The position numbers and the translations under genes were made by a program. A stretch of 64,000 nt of DNA from the NCBI GenBank assembly GCA_949130495.1, contig OX422222.1, positions 274,464,109 to 274,528,108 on the forward strand, in the 5' to 3' direction. Positions 10,384 through 22,301 of this stretch are shown here, in pieces (position 1 is the first letter of the stretch; the number at the start of each line of letters is the position of its first letter). This DNA comes from Sambucus nigra. Taxonomy: Eukaryota; Streptophyta; Magnoliopsida; Dipsacales; Adoxaceae. The notes under the pieces were generated by a model. That model worked only from the letters and a program-made list of their open reading frames with translations. It was not told where the DNA came from and searched no databases.

Positions 10384-10618
10384 CTTCCCCACTAACAATG
10401 GAATTTCGCCCTTGAAATTCGCCAAATGCCTAACTCTCAAAAAAAGGACAACAATCTCCAAAAATAATTTCGTCTCCAAAAATACATTCCTCACATCTAA
10501 TCTAGATGCCTATCACAAATATCACCTATAATTTTCTATCTCCAGAAAATTCTAACCACGCAATGAACCCAAAACCCAAGCCCCGAGGGTTGGCGTATAC
10601 CTAAGCTCTGATACCATT
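10384..10618 (-). other. Array internal domain 1 (235 bp) with PBS and polypurine tract
   Basis: The polypurine tract (GTGGGGAAG on the minus strand) lies at 10384-10392. The primer site TGGTATCAGAGC is exact at 10605-10616, two bases from LTR 2. Between them there is no gene. Confidence 0.9.
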
Positions 10619-11848
10619 TGTAACACCCCGCCCGCCCGGGGAGAGTGAACGGAGCGCTAATGCGGTAAAATAAATCCAAATCCACAACTGACAAGGTATA
10701 GAGCATCTAAGTCCCACAACAACAAAAGAGAAACTACAAATCTCAATCTCTTCAATTACAACAAGTCTCGCGAATAAATACAACATCTAATTCGAATAAA
10801 AATACAAATCACCAAAGCTCTATACATCAAAATAATACATCTCTTTCCCAAACAATCCTCGCTAAAATCAATCTCCATAGTGCCCCAAAATCCGCGCTAA
10901 CCTACCACTAAAAGAAAATATGGGGAAGTACACAATACGACAGGAAAGATGCTCAACAAATATATGTTAGCGATGAATAAAACGTAACAACACGAGTACG
11001 TATATTCAAATCAAAATGCGAATCTCAAAGAATTTATCAACATAATTTCTCAACTTTACATCAATGGGTCACTAGACGTCACCCCATCCGCATATGTTTT
11101 ATCAAGCCATAGCCCGGGAAGCAGGAATTTTGGCGGGTGCCCAACATCCGTGCCATATTAAAATCTCATGACAACGTGCTGAATTACAACATAATACCAC
11201 ATGAATCAAAATAATTTCAACAATTATTTTCCAGATTTCAATGAATTTTACAATTCGAAAATGAGTTCAATAATCACATGAATTCAAAGGGAATAACACT
11301 CGCGAGATTAAGGAGCATATTGTGTAAAACTCCATACCTCAAACCATGATGAGAAACCAATGATCACATCCTCAAGATTAACACAAAAGATCTACAAAAG
11401 CTCCTCCAAGAACCTCCAACAAAATAGCCCCAAGAACACCTTTAATCTAAAGTTGGAACTCCCAAATCTCAAGGGCCAAAGTATAATTAAAAAGAAGAGG
11501 AATATAAAATATATTTGCTGCCAGAAGTTGTGCCAAAAGTATGTTAAAAGGCTTGTCCACGACTTCCTTTTATAATGCAAAGAAATGAAGAGTTGGATTC
11601 CAAAAGACTCCTTTAAATAAGGCAAAGAAATGAAGAGTTGGAAGTCAAAACAACTCCAAGAGTTAAAAATATTTAAAAATCATTTTAAAATCCGTTTTAA
11701 CTCCCTTTTCGAAACCGTTTGAAATTCTCGCCTTTAAAAATAATAACCAACATATTTGAGCAATAAAAATAATTTTATCAAAAACTTTATTTTCCTCCAT
11801 TTTCCAAAAATTAATTAAAATAGCCGAAAAATTACGCGGGTTGTTACA
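10619..11848 (-). repeat. Array LTR 2
   Basis: 1230 bp. It has neither the 7-bp duplication nor the 3-bp insertion that mark other copies. It carries GAGAGTGAACGG where most copies have GAGAGCGAACGG. Confidence 0.92.
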
Positions 11849-12083
11849 CTTCCCCACTAACAATGGAATTTCGCCCTCGAAATTCGCCGAATGCCTAACT
11901 ATCAAAATCAGGCCAACAATCTCCAAAAATAATTTCGTCTCCAAAAATACATTCCTCACATCTAATCTAGATGCCTATCACAAATATCACCTAAAATTTT
12001 CTATCTCCAGAAATTGCTAACCACGCAATGAACCCAAAACCCAAGCCCCGAGGGTTGTCGTATACCTAAGCTCTGATACCATT
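11849..12083 (-). other. Array internal domain 2 (235 bp)
   Basis: Same organisation as domain 1, with primer site next to LTR 3 and polypurine tract next to LTR 2; long (235-bp) variant. Confidence 0.9.
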
Positions 12084-13320
12084 TGTAACACCCCGCCCGC
12101 CCGGGGAGAGCGAACGGAGCGCTAATGCGATAAAATAAATCCAAATCCACAAGTGACAAGTGACAAGGTATAGAGCATCTAAGTCCCACAACAACAAAAG
12201 AGAAACTACAAATCTCAATCTCTTCAATTACAACAAGTCTCGCGAATTAATACAACATTTAATTCGAATAAAAATACAAATCTCCAAAGCTCTATACATA
12301 AAAATAATACATATCTTTCCCAAACAATCCTTGCTAAAATAAATCTCCATAGCGCCGCAAAATCCGCGCTAATCTGCCACTAAAAGAAAATATGGGGAAG
12401 TACATAATACGACAGGAAAGATGCTCAACAAATATATGTTAGCGATGAATAAAACGTAACAACACGAGTTCGAATATTCAAATCAAAATGTGAATCTCAA
12501 GGCATTTATCAATATAATTTCTCAACAACACATCAATGGGTCACCAGACCTCACCCCATCCGCATATGCTTTATCAAGCCATAGCCCGGAAAGCACTAAT
12601 TTTGGCGGATGCCCAACATCCGTACCATATTAAAATCTCATGACAACGTGCTCAATTACAACATAATACCACATGAATCAACATAATTTCAACAATTATT
12701 TTCCACATTTCAATGAATTTAACAATTTGAAAATGAGTTCAATAATCACATGAATTCAAAGGGAATAATACTCGCGAGATTAAGGAGCATATTGTGTAAA
12801 ACCCCATACCTCAAACCATTATGAGAAACCGATGATCACATCCTCAAGATTAACACAAAAGATCTACAAAATCTCCTCTAACAACCTCCAACAAAATAGC
12901 CCCAATAACACCTTTAATCTAAGGTTGGAACTCACAAATCTCAAGGGCCAAAGTATAATTAAAAAGAAGAGGAATATAAAATATATTTGCTGCCAAAAGT
13001 TGTGCCAAAAGTATGCTAAAAGGCTTGCCCACGACTTCCTTTTATAATGCAAAGAAATGAAGAGTTGGAATCCAATAGACTCCTTTAAATAAGGCAAAGA
13101 AATGAAGAGTTGGAAGTCAAAACAACTCCAAGAGTTAAAAATATTTAAAAATCATTTTAAAATCCGTTTTAACTCCCTTTTCGAAACCGTTTGAAATTCT
13201 CGCCTTTAAAAATAATAACCAACATATTTGAGCAATAAAAATAATTTTATCAAAAACTTTATTTTCCTCCATTTTCCAAAAATTAATTAAAATATCCCAA
13301 AAATTACGCGGGTTGTTACA
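12084..13320 (-). repeat. Array LTR 3 (7-bp duplication variant)
   Basis: 1237 bp. It carries a 7-bp tandem duplication (GACAAGTGACAAGG, near 12150), shared only with LTRs 5 and 8. Confidence 0.92.
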
Positions 13321-13537
13321 CTTCCCCACTAACAATGGAATTTCGCCCTCGAAGTTCGCCGAATGCCTAACTCTCAAAATCAGGCCAACAATCTCCAAAA
13401 ATACATTCCTCACATCTAATCTAGATGCCTATCACAAATATCACCTAAAATTTTCTATCTTCAGAAATTGCTAACCACGCAATGAACCCAAAACCCAAGC
13501 CCCGAGGGTTGCCGTATACCTAAGCTCTGATACCATT
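13321..13537 (-). other. Array internal domain 3 (217-bp variant)
   Basis: Lacks 18 bp between two copies of TCTCCAAAAATA, as expected from deletion between short direct repeats. PBS and polypurine tract are retained. Confidence 0.9.
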
Positions 13538-14770
13538 TGTAACACCCCGCCCGCCCGGGGAGAGCGAACGGTGCTCTAATGCGATAAAATAAATCCAAAT
13601 CCACAAGTGACAAGGTATAGAGCATCTAAGACCCACAACAACAAAAGAGAAACTAGAAATCTCAATCTCTTCAATTACAACAAGTCTCGCGAATAAATAA
13701 AACATCTAATTCGAATAAAAATACAAATCTCCAAAGCTCTATACATCAAAATAATACATATCTTTCCCAAACAATCCTCACTAAAATCAATCTCCATAGC
13801 GCCCCAAAATCCGCGCTAACCTGCCACTAAAAGAAAATATGGGGAAGTACACAATACGACAGGAAAGATGCTCAACAAATATATGTTAGCGATGAATAAA
13901 ACGTAACAACACGAGTACAAATATTCAAATCAAAATGCGAATCTCAAAGCATTTATCAATATAATTTCTCAACAACACATCAATGGGTCACCATACCTCA
14001 CCCCATCCGCATATGCTTTTTCAAGCCATAGCCCGGGAAGCAGGAATTTTGGCGGGTGCCCAACATCCATGCCATATTAAAATCTCCTGACAACGTGCTC
14101 AATTACAACATAATGATACCACATGAATCAAAATAATTTCAACAATTATTTTCCAGATTTCAATGAATTTAACAATTCGAAAATGAGTTCAATAATCACA
14201 TGAATTCAAAGGGAATAACACTCGCGAGATTAAGGAGCATATTGTGTAAAACCCCGTACTTCAAACCAGGATGAGAAACCAATGATCACATCTTCAAGAT
14301 TAACACAAAAGATCTACAAAAGCTCCTCCAAGAACCTCCAACAAAATAGCCCCAGGAACACCTTTAATCTAAGGTTGAAACTAACAAATCTCAAGGGCCA
14401 AAGTATAATTAAAAAGAAGAGGAATATAAAATATATTTGCTGCCAAAAGTTGTGCCAAAAGTATGTTAAAAGGCTTGTCCACGACTTCCTTTTATAATGC
14501 AAAGAAATGAAGAGTTGGAATCCAAAAGACTCCTTTAAATAAGGCAAAGAAATGAAGAGTTGGAAGTCAAAACAACTCCAAGAGTTAAAAATATTTAAAA
14601 ATTATTTTAAAATCCGTTTTAACTCCCTTTTCGAAACCGTTTGAAATTCTCGCCTTTAAAAATAATAACCAACATATTTGAGCAATAGAAATATTTTTAT
14701 CAAAAACTTTATTTTCCTCCATTTTCCAAAAATTAATTAAAATAGCCCAAAAATTACGCGGGTTGTTACA
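13538..14770 (-). repeat. Array LTR 4 (3-bp insertion variant)
   Basis: 1233 bp. It has ATAATGATACC near 14110 where most copies have ATAATACC, shared with LTRs 6 and 9. Its right half shares variants with LTR 7 (AATAGAAATATTTTTATC near 14684). Confidence 0.92.
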
Positions 14771-15005
14771 CTTCCCCACCAACAATGGAATTTCGCCCTC
14801 GAAATTCGCCGAATGCCTAACTATCAAAATCAGGCCAACAATCTCCAAAAATAATTTCGTCTCCAAAAATACATTCCTCACATCTAATCTAGATGCCTAT
14901 CACAAGTATCGCCTAAAATTTTCTATCTCTAGAAATTGCTAACCACGCAATGAACCCAAAACCCAAGCCCCGAGGGTTGCCGTATACCTAAGCTCTGATA
15001 CCATT
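14771..15005 (-). other. Array internal domain 4 (235 bp)
   Basis: Long variant. It shares TATCGCC and TATCTCTAG variants with domain 7, part of a three-unit duplication. Confidence 0.9.
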
Positions 15006-16241
15006 TGTAACACCCCGCCCGCCCGGGGAGAGCGAACGGAGCGCTAATGCGATAAAATAAATCCAAATCCACAAGTGACAAGTGACAAGGTATAGAGCAT
15101 CTAAGTCCCACAACAACAAAAGAGAAACTACAAATCTCAATCTCTTCAATTACAACAAGTCTCGCGAATAAATACAACATTTAATTCGAATAAAAATACA
15201 TATCTCCAAAGCTCTATACATAAAAATAATACATATCTTTCCCAAACAATGCTCGCTAAAATCAATCTCCATAGAGCCCCAAAATCCGCGCTAACTTGTC
15301 ACTAAAAGAAAATATGGGGAAGTACACAATACGACAGGAAAGATGCTCAACAAATATATGTTAGCGATGAATAAAACGTAACAACACGAGTACGAATATT
15401 CAAATCAAAATGTGAATCTCAAAGCATTTATCAATATAATTTCTCAACAACACATCAATGGGTCACCAGACCTCACCCCATCCGCATATGCTTTATCAAG
15501 CCATAGCCCGGAAAGCAGGAATTTGGCGGGTGCCCAACATCCGTGCCATATTAAAATCTCATGACAACGTGCTCAATTATAACTTAATACCACATGAATC
15601 AACATAATTTCAAAAATTATTTTCCACATTTCAATGAATTTAACAATTGGAAAATGAGTTCAATAATCACATGAATTCAAAGGGAATAACACTCGCGAGA
15701 TTAAGGAGCATATTGTGTAAAACCCCATACCTCAAACCATGATGAGAAACAAATGATCACATCCTCAAGATTAACACAAAAGATCTAAAAAAGCTCCTCT
15801 AAGAACCTCCAACAAAATATCCCCAAGAACACCTTTAATCTAAGGTTGGAACTCACAAATCTCAAGGGCCAATATATAATTAAAAAGAAGAGGAATATAA
15901 AATATATTTACTGCCAAAAGTTGTGCCAAAAGTATGTTAAAAGGCTTGCCCACGACTTCCTTTTATAATGCAAAGAAATGAAGAGTTGGAATCCAAAAGA
16001 TTCCTTTAAATAAGGCAAAGAAATGAAGAGTTGGAAGTCAAAACAACTCCAAGAGTTAAAAATATTTAAAAATCATTTTAAAATCCGTTTTAACTCCCTT
16101 TTCGAAACCGTTTGAAATTCTCGCATTTAAAAATAATGACCAACATATTTGAGCAATAAAAATAATTTTATCAAAAACTTTATTTTCCTCCATTTTCCAA
16201 AAATTAATTAAAATATCCCAAAAATTACGCGGGTTGTTACA
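15006..16241 (-). repeat. Array LTR 5 (7-bp duplication variant)
   Basis: 1236 bp, same duplication as LTRs 3 and 8. It shares AACAATGCTCGC near 15245 with LTR 8. Confidence 0.92.
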
Positions 16242-16458
16242 CTTCCCCACTAACAATGGAATTTCGCCCTCGAAATTTGCCGAGTGCCTAACTCTCAAAA
16301 TCAGGCCAACAAAATCCAAAAATACATTCCTCACATCTAATCTAGATGCCTATCACAAATATCACCTAAAATTTTCTATCTCCAGAAATTGCTAACCACG
16401 CAATGAACCCAAAACCCAAGCCCCGAGGGTTGCCCTATACCAAAGCTCTGATACCATT
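16242..16458 (-). other. Array internal domain 5 (217-bp variant)
   Basis: Carries the same 18-bp deletion as domains 3 and 8. The PBS core is intact; CTATACCAAAGC differs from CGTATACCTAAGC next to it. Confidence 0.9.
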
Positions 16459-17691
16459 TGTAACACCCCGCCCGCCCGGGGAGAGCGAACGGAGCGCTAA
16501 TGCGATAAAATAAATCCAAATCCACAAGTGACAAGGTATAGAGCATCTAAGTCCCACAACAACAAAAGAGAAACTACAAATCTCAATCTCTTCAATTACA
16601 ACAAGTCTCGCGAATAAATAAAACATCTAATTCGAATAAAAAGACAAATCTCCAAAGCTCTATACATCAAAATAATACATATCTTTCCCAAACAATCCTC
16701 GCTAAAATCAATCTCCATAGCGCCCCAAAATCCGCGCTAACCTGCCACTAAAAGAAAATAAGGGGAAGTACACAATACGACAGGAAAGATGCTCAACAAA
16801 TATATGTTAGCGATGAATAAAACGTAACAACACGAGTATGAATATTCAAATCAAAATGCGAATCTCAAAGCATTTATCAATATAATTTCTCAACAACACA
16901 TCAATGGGTCACCAGACCTCACCCCATCCGCATATGCTTTATCAAGCCATAGCCCGGGAAGTAGGAATTTTGGCGGGTGCCCAACATCCATGCCATATTA
17001 AAATCTCATGACAACGTGCTCAATTACAACATAATGATACCACATGAATCAAAATAATGTCAACAATTATTTTCTAGATTTCAATGAATTTAACAATTCG
17101 AAAATGAGTTCAATAATCACATGAATTCAAAGGGAATAACACTCGCGAGATTAAGGAGCATATTGTGTAAAACCCCGTACTTCAAACCATGATGAGAAAC
17201 GAATGATCACATCTTCAAGATTAACACAAAAGATCTACAAAAGATCCTCCAAGAACCTCCAACAAAGTAGCCCCAGGAACACCTTTAATCTAAGGTTGAA
17301 ACTCACAAATCTCAAGGGCCAAAGTATAATTAAAAAGAAGAGGAATATAAAATATATTTGCTGCCAAAAGTTGTCCCAAAAGTATTTTAAAAGGCTTGCC
17401 CACGACTTCCTTTTATAATGCAAAGAAATGAAGAGTTGGAATCCAAAAGACTCCTTTAAATAAGGCAAAGAAATGAAGAGTTGGAAGTCAAAACAACTCC
17501 AAGAGTTAAAAATATTTAAAAATTATTTTAAAATACGTTTTAACTCCCTTTTCGAAACCATTTGAAATTCTCGCCTTTAAAAATAATAACCAACATATTT
17601 GAGCAATAAAAATAATTTTATCAAAAACTTTATTTTCCTCCATTTTCCAAAAATTAATTAAAATAGCCCAAAAATTACGCGGGTTGTTACA
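16459..17691 (-). repeat. Array LTR 6 (3-bp insertion variant)
   Basis: 1233 bp, with ATAATGATACC as in LTRs 4 and 9. Confidence 0.92.
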
Positions 17692-17926
17692 CTTCCCCAC
17701 TAACAATGAAATTTCACCCTCGAAATTCGCCGAATGCCTAACTATCAAAATCAGGCCAACAATCACCAAAAATAATTTGGTCTCCAAAAATACATTCCTC
17801 ACATCTAATCTAGATGCCTCTCACAAATATCACCAAAAATTTTCTATCTCTAGAAATTGCTAACCACGCAATGAACCCAAAACCCAAGCCCCGAGGGTTG
17901 CCGTATACCTAAGCTCTGATACCATT
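17692..17926 (-). other. Array internal domain 6 (235 bp)
   Basis: Long variant with private changes (GATGCCTCTC, ATCACCAAAAATT). PBS and polypurine tract are intact. Confidence 0.9.
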
Positions 17927-19156
17927 TGTAACACCCCGCCCGTCCGGGGAGAGCGAACGGAGCGCTAATGCGATAAAATAAATCCAAATCCACAAGTGAC
18001 AAGGTATAGAGCATCTAAGTCCCACAACAACAAAAGAGAAACTACAAATCTCAATCTCTTCAATTACAACAAGTCTCGCGAATAAATACAACATCTAATT
18101 CGAATAAAAATACAAATCTCCAAAGCTCTATACATCAAAATAATACATATCTTTCCCAAACAATCCTCACTAAAATCAATCTCCATAGCGCCCCAAAATC
18201 CGCGCTAACCTGCCACTAAAAGAAAATATGGGGAAGTACACAATACGACAGGAAAGATGCTCAACAAATATATGTTAGCGATGAATAAAACGTAACAAGA
18301 AGAGTACGAATATTCAAATCAAAATGTGAATCTCAAAGCATTTATCAATATAATTTCTCAACAACACATCAATGGGTCACCAGACCTCACCCCATCCGCA
18401 TATGCTTTATCAAGCCACAGCCCGGAAAGCAGGAATTTTGGCGGGTGCCCAACAGCCGTGCCATATTAAAATCTCATGACAACGTGCTCAATTATAACAT
18501 AATACCACATGAATCAACATAATTTCAAAAATTATTTTCCACATTTCAATGAATTTAACAATTTGAAAATGAGTTCAATAATCACATGAATTCAAAGGGA
18601 ATAACACTCGCGAGATTAAGGAGCATATTGTGTAAAACCCCATACCTCAAATCATGATGAGAAACAAATGATCACATCCTCAAGATTAACACAAAAGATC
18701 TAGAAAAGATCCTCTAAGAACCTCCAACAAAATATCCCCAAGAACACCTTTAATCTAAGGTTGGAACTCACAAATCTCAAGGGCCAAAGTATAATTAAAA
18801 AGAAGAGGAATATAAAATATATTTGCTGCCAAAAGTTGTGCCAAAAGTATGTTAAAAGGCTTGTCCACGACTTCCTTTTATAATGCAAAGAAATGAAGAG
18901 TTGGAATCCAAAAGACTCCTTTAAATAAGGCAAAGAAATGAAGAGTTGGAAGTCAAAACAACTCCAAGAGTTAAAAATATTTAAAAATTATTTTAAAATC
19001 CGTTTTAACTCCCTTTTCGAAACCGTTTGAAATTCTCGCCTTTAAAAATAATAACCAACATATTTGAGCAATAGAAATATTTTTATCAAAAACTTTATTT
19101 TCCTCCATTTTCCAAAAATTAATTAAAATAGCCCAAAAATTACGCGGGTTGTTACA
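17927..19156 (-). repeat. Array LTR 7 (mosaic)
   Basis: 1230 bp. It begins CCCGTCCGGGG and lacks both the 7-bp duplication and the 3-bp insertion. Its middle resembles LTRs 5 and 8 and its right part resembles LTR 4, so it appears to be a recombinant of two copy types. Confidence 0.9.
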
Positions 19157-19391
19157 CTTCCCCACTAACAATGGAATTTCGCCCTCGAAATTCGCCGAAT
19201 GCCTAACTATCAAAATCAGGCCAACAATCTCCAAAAATAATTTCGTCTCCAAAAATACATTCCTCACATCTAATCTAGATGCCTATCACAAATATCGCCT
19301 AAAATTTTCTATCTCTAGAAATTGCTAACCACGCAATGAACCCAAAACCCAAGCCCCGAGGGTTGCCGTATACCTAAGCTCTGATACCATT
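19157..19391 (-). other. Array internal domain 7 (235 bp)
   Basis: Long variant, nearly identical to domain 4 including TATCGCC. Confidence 0.9.
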
Positions 19392-20628
19392 TGTAACACC
19401 CCGCCCGCCCGGGGAGAGCGAACGGAGCGCTAATGCGATAAAATAAATCCAAATCCACAAGTGACAAGTGACAAGGTATAGAGCATCTAAGTCCCTCAAC
19501 AACAAAAGAGAAACTACAAATCTCAATCTCTTCAATTACAACAAGTCTCGCGTATAAATACAACATTTAATTCGAATAAAAATACAAATATCCAAAGCTC
19601 TATACATAAAAATAATACATATCTTTCCCAAACAATGCTCGCTAAAATCAATCTCCATAGAGCCCCAAAATCCGCGCTAACCTGTCACTAAAAGAAAATA
19701 TGGGGAAGTACACAATACGACAGGAAAGATGCTCAACAAATATATGTTAGCGATGAATAAAACGTAACAACACGAGTACGAATATTCAAATCAAAATGTG
19801 AATCTCAAAGCATTTATCAATATAATTTCTCAACAACACATCAATGGGTCACCAGACCTCACCCCATTCGCATATGCTTTATCAAGCCATAGCCCGGAAA
19901 GCAGGAATTTTGGCGGGTGCCCAACATCCGTGCCATATTAAAATCTCATGACAACGTGCTCAATTATAACTTAATACCACATGAATCAACATAATTTCAA
20001 AAATTATTTTCCACATTTCAATGAATTTAACAATTTGAAAATGAGTTCAATAATCACATGAATTCAAAGGGAATAACACTCGCGAGATTAAGGAGCATAT
20101 TGTGTAAAACCCCATACCTCAAACCATGATGAGAAACAAATGATCACATCCTCAAGATTAACACAAAAGATCTAGAAAAGATCCTCTAAGAACCTCCAAC
20201 AAAATATCCCCAAGAACACCTTTAATCTAAGGTTGGAACTCACAAATCTCAAGGGCCAATATATAATTAAAAAGAAGAGGAATATAAAATATATTTGCTG
20301 CCAAAAGTTGTGCCAAAAGTATGTTAAAAGGCTTGCCCACGACTTCCTTTTATAATGCAAAGAAATGAAGAGTTGGAATCCAAAAGACTCCTTTAAATAA
20401 GGCAAAGAAATGAAGAGTTGGAAGTCAAAACAACTCCAAGAGTTAAAAATATTTAAAAATCATTTTAAAATCCGTTTTAACTCCCTTTTCGAAACCGTTT
20501 GAAATTCTCGCATTTAAAAATAATGACAAACATATTTGAGCAATAAAAATAATTTTATCAAAAACTTTATTTTCCTCCATTTTCCAAAAATTAATTAAAA
20601 TAGCCCAAAAAGTACGCGGGTTGTTACA
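19392..20628 (-). repeat. Array LTR 8 (7-bp duplication variant)
   Basis: 1237 bp. Closest by eye to LTR 5, 4386 bp upstream. Confidence 0.92.
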
Positions 20629-20845
20629 CTTCCCCACTAACAATGGAATTTTGCCCTCGAAATTCGTCGAATGCCTAATTCTCAAAATCAGGCCAACAAT
20701 CTCAAAAAATACATTCCTCACATCTAATCTAGATGCCTATCACAAATATCACCTAAAATTTTCTATCTCCAGAAATTGTTAACCACGCAATGAATCCAAA
20801 ACCCAAGCCCCGAGGGTTGCCGTATACCTAAGCTCTGATACCATT
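20629..20845 (-). other. Array internal domain 8 (217-bp variant)
   Basis: Third copy with the 18-bp deletion. It again follows a duplication-type LTR and precedes an insertion-type LTR. Confidence 0.9.
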
Positions 20846-22066
20846 TGTAACACCCCGCCCGCCCGGGGAGAGCGAGTGGAGCGCTAATGCGATAAAATAA
20901 ATCCAAATCCACAAGTGACAAGGTATAGAGCATCTAAGTCCCACAACAACAAAAGAGAAACTACAAATCTCAATCTCTTCAATTACAACAAGTCTCGCGA
21001 ATAAATACAACATCTAATTCGAATAAAAATACAAATCTCCAAAGCTCTTTACATCAAAATAATACATATCTTTCCCAAACAATCCTTGCTAAAATCAATC
21101 TCCATAGCGCCCCAAAATCCGCGCTAACCTGCCACTAAAAGAAAATACGGGGAAGTACACAATACGACAGGAAAGATGCTCAACAAATATATGTTAGCGA
21201 TGAATAAAACATAACAACACGAGTACGAATATTCAAATCAAAATGCGAATCTCAAAGCATTTATCAATATAATTTCTCAACAACACATCAATGGGTCACC
21301 AGACCTCACCCCATCCGCATATGCTTTATCAGGCCATAACCCGGGAAGCAGGAATTTTGGCGGGTGCCCAACATCCATGCCATATTAAAATCTCATGACA
21401 ACGTTCTCAATTACAACATAATGATACCACATGAATGAAAATAATTTCAACAATTATTTTCCAGATTTCAATGAATTTAACAATTCGAAAATGAGTTCAA
21501 TAATCACATGAATTCAAAGGGAATAACACTCGCGAGATTAAGGAGCATATTGTGTAAAACTCCATACTTCAAACCATGATGAGAAACCAATGATCACATC
21601 CTCAAAATTAACACAAAAGATCTACAAAATCTCCTCTAAGAACCTCCAACAAAATAGCCCCAAGAACACCTTTAATCTAAGGTTGGAACTCACAAATCTC
21701 AAGGGCCAAAGTATAATTAAAAAGAAGAGGAATATAAAATATATTTGCTGCCAAAAGTATTTTAAAAGGCTTTCCCACGACTTCCTTTTATAATGCAAAT
21801 AAAGGAAGAGTTGGAATCCAAAAGACTCCTTTAAATAAGGCAAAGAAATGAAGAGTTGGAAATCAAAACAACTCCAAGAATTAAAAATATTTTAAAATTA
21901 TTTTAAAATCCGTTTTAACTCCCTTTTCGAAACCGTTTGAAATTCTCGCCTTTAAAAATAATAACCAACATATTTGAGCAATAAAAATAATTTTATCAAA
22001 AAGTTTATTTTCCTCCATTTTCCAAAAATTAATTAAAATAGCCCAAAAATTACGCGGGTTGTTACA
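20846..22066 (-). repeat. Array LTR 9 (3-bp insertion variant)
   Basis: 1221 bp. It has the ATAATGATACC insertion and lacks 12 bp near 21755 (TTGTGCCAAAAG). Confidence 0.92.
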
Positions 22067-22301
22067 CTTCCCCACTAACAATGGAATTTCACCCTCGAAA
22101 TTCGCCGAATGCCTAACTATATAAATCAGGCCAACAATCTCCAATAATAATTTCGTCTCCAAAAATACATTCCTCACATCTAATCTAGATGCCAATCAGA
22201 AATATCACCTAAAATTTTCTATCTCCAGAAATTGCTAACCACGCAATGAACCCAAAACCCAAGCCCCGAGGGTTGCCGTATACCTAAGCTCTGATACCAT
22301 T
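22067..22301 (-). other. Array internal domain 9 (235 bp)
   Basis: Long variant next to the outermost 5' LTR. The primer site is at 22288-22299. Confidence 0.9.

Noticed and set aside
10198..10494. A 98-codon minus-strand frame repeated in nearly every array unit (also near 11663, 13135, 14585, 17506, 18971)
   Set aside because: It crosses the internal/LTR boundary and the polypurine tract, has no recognisable domain, and is repeated only because the unit is repeated.
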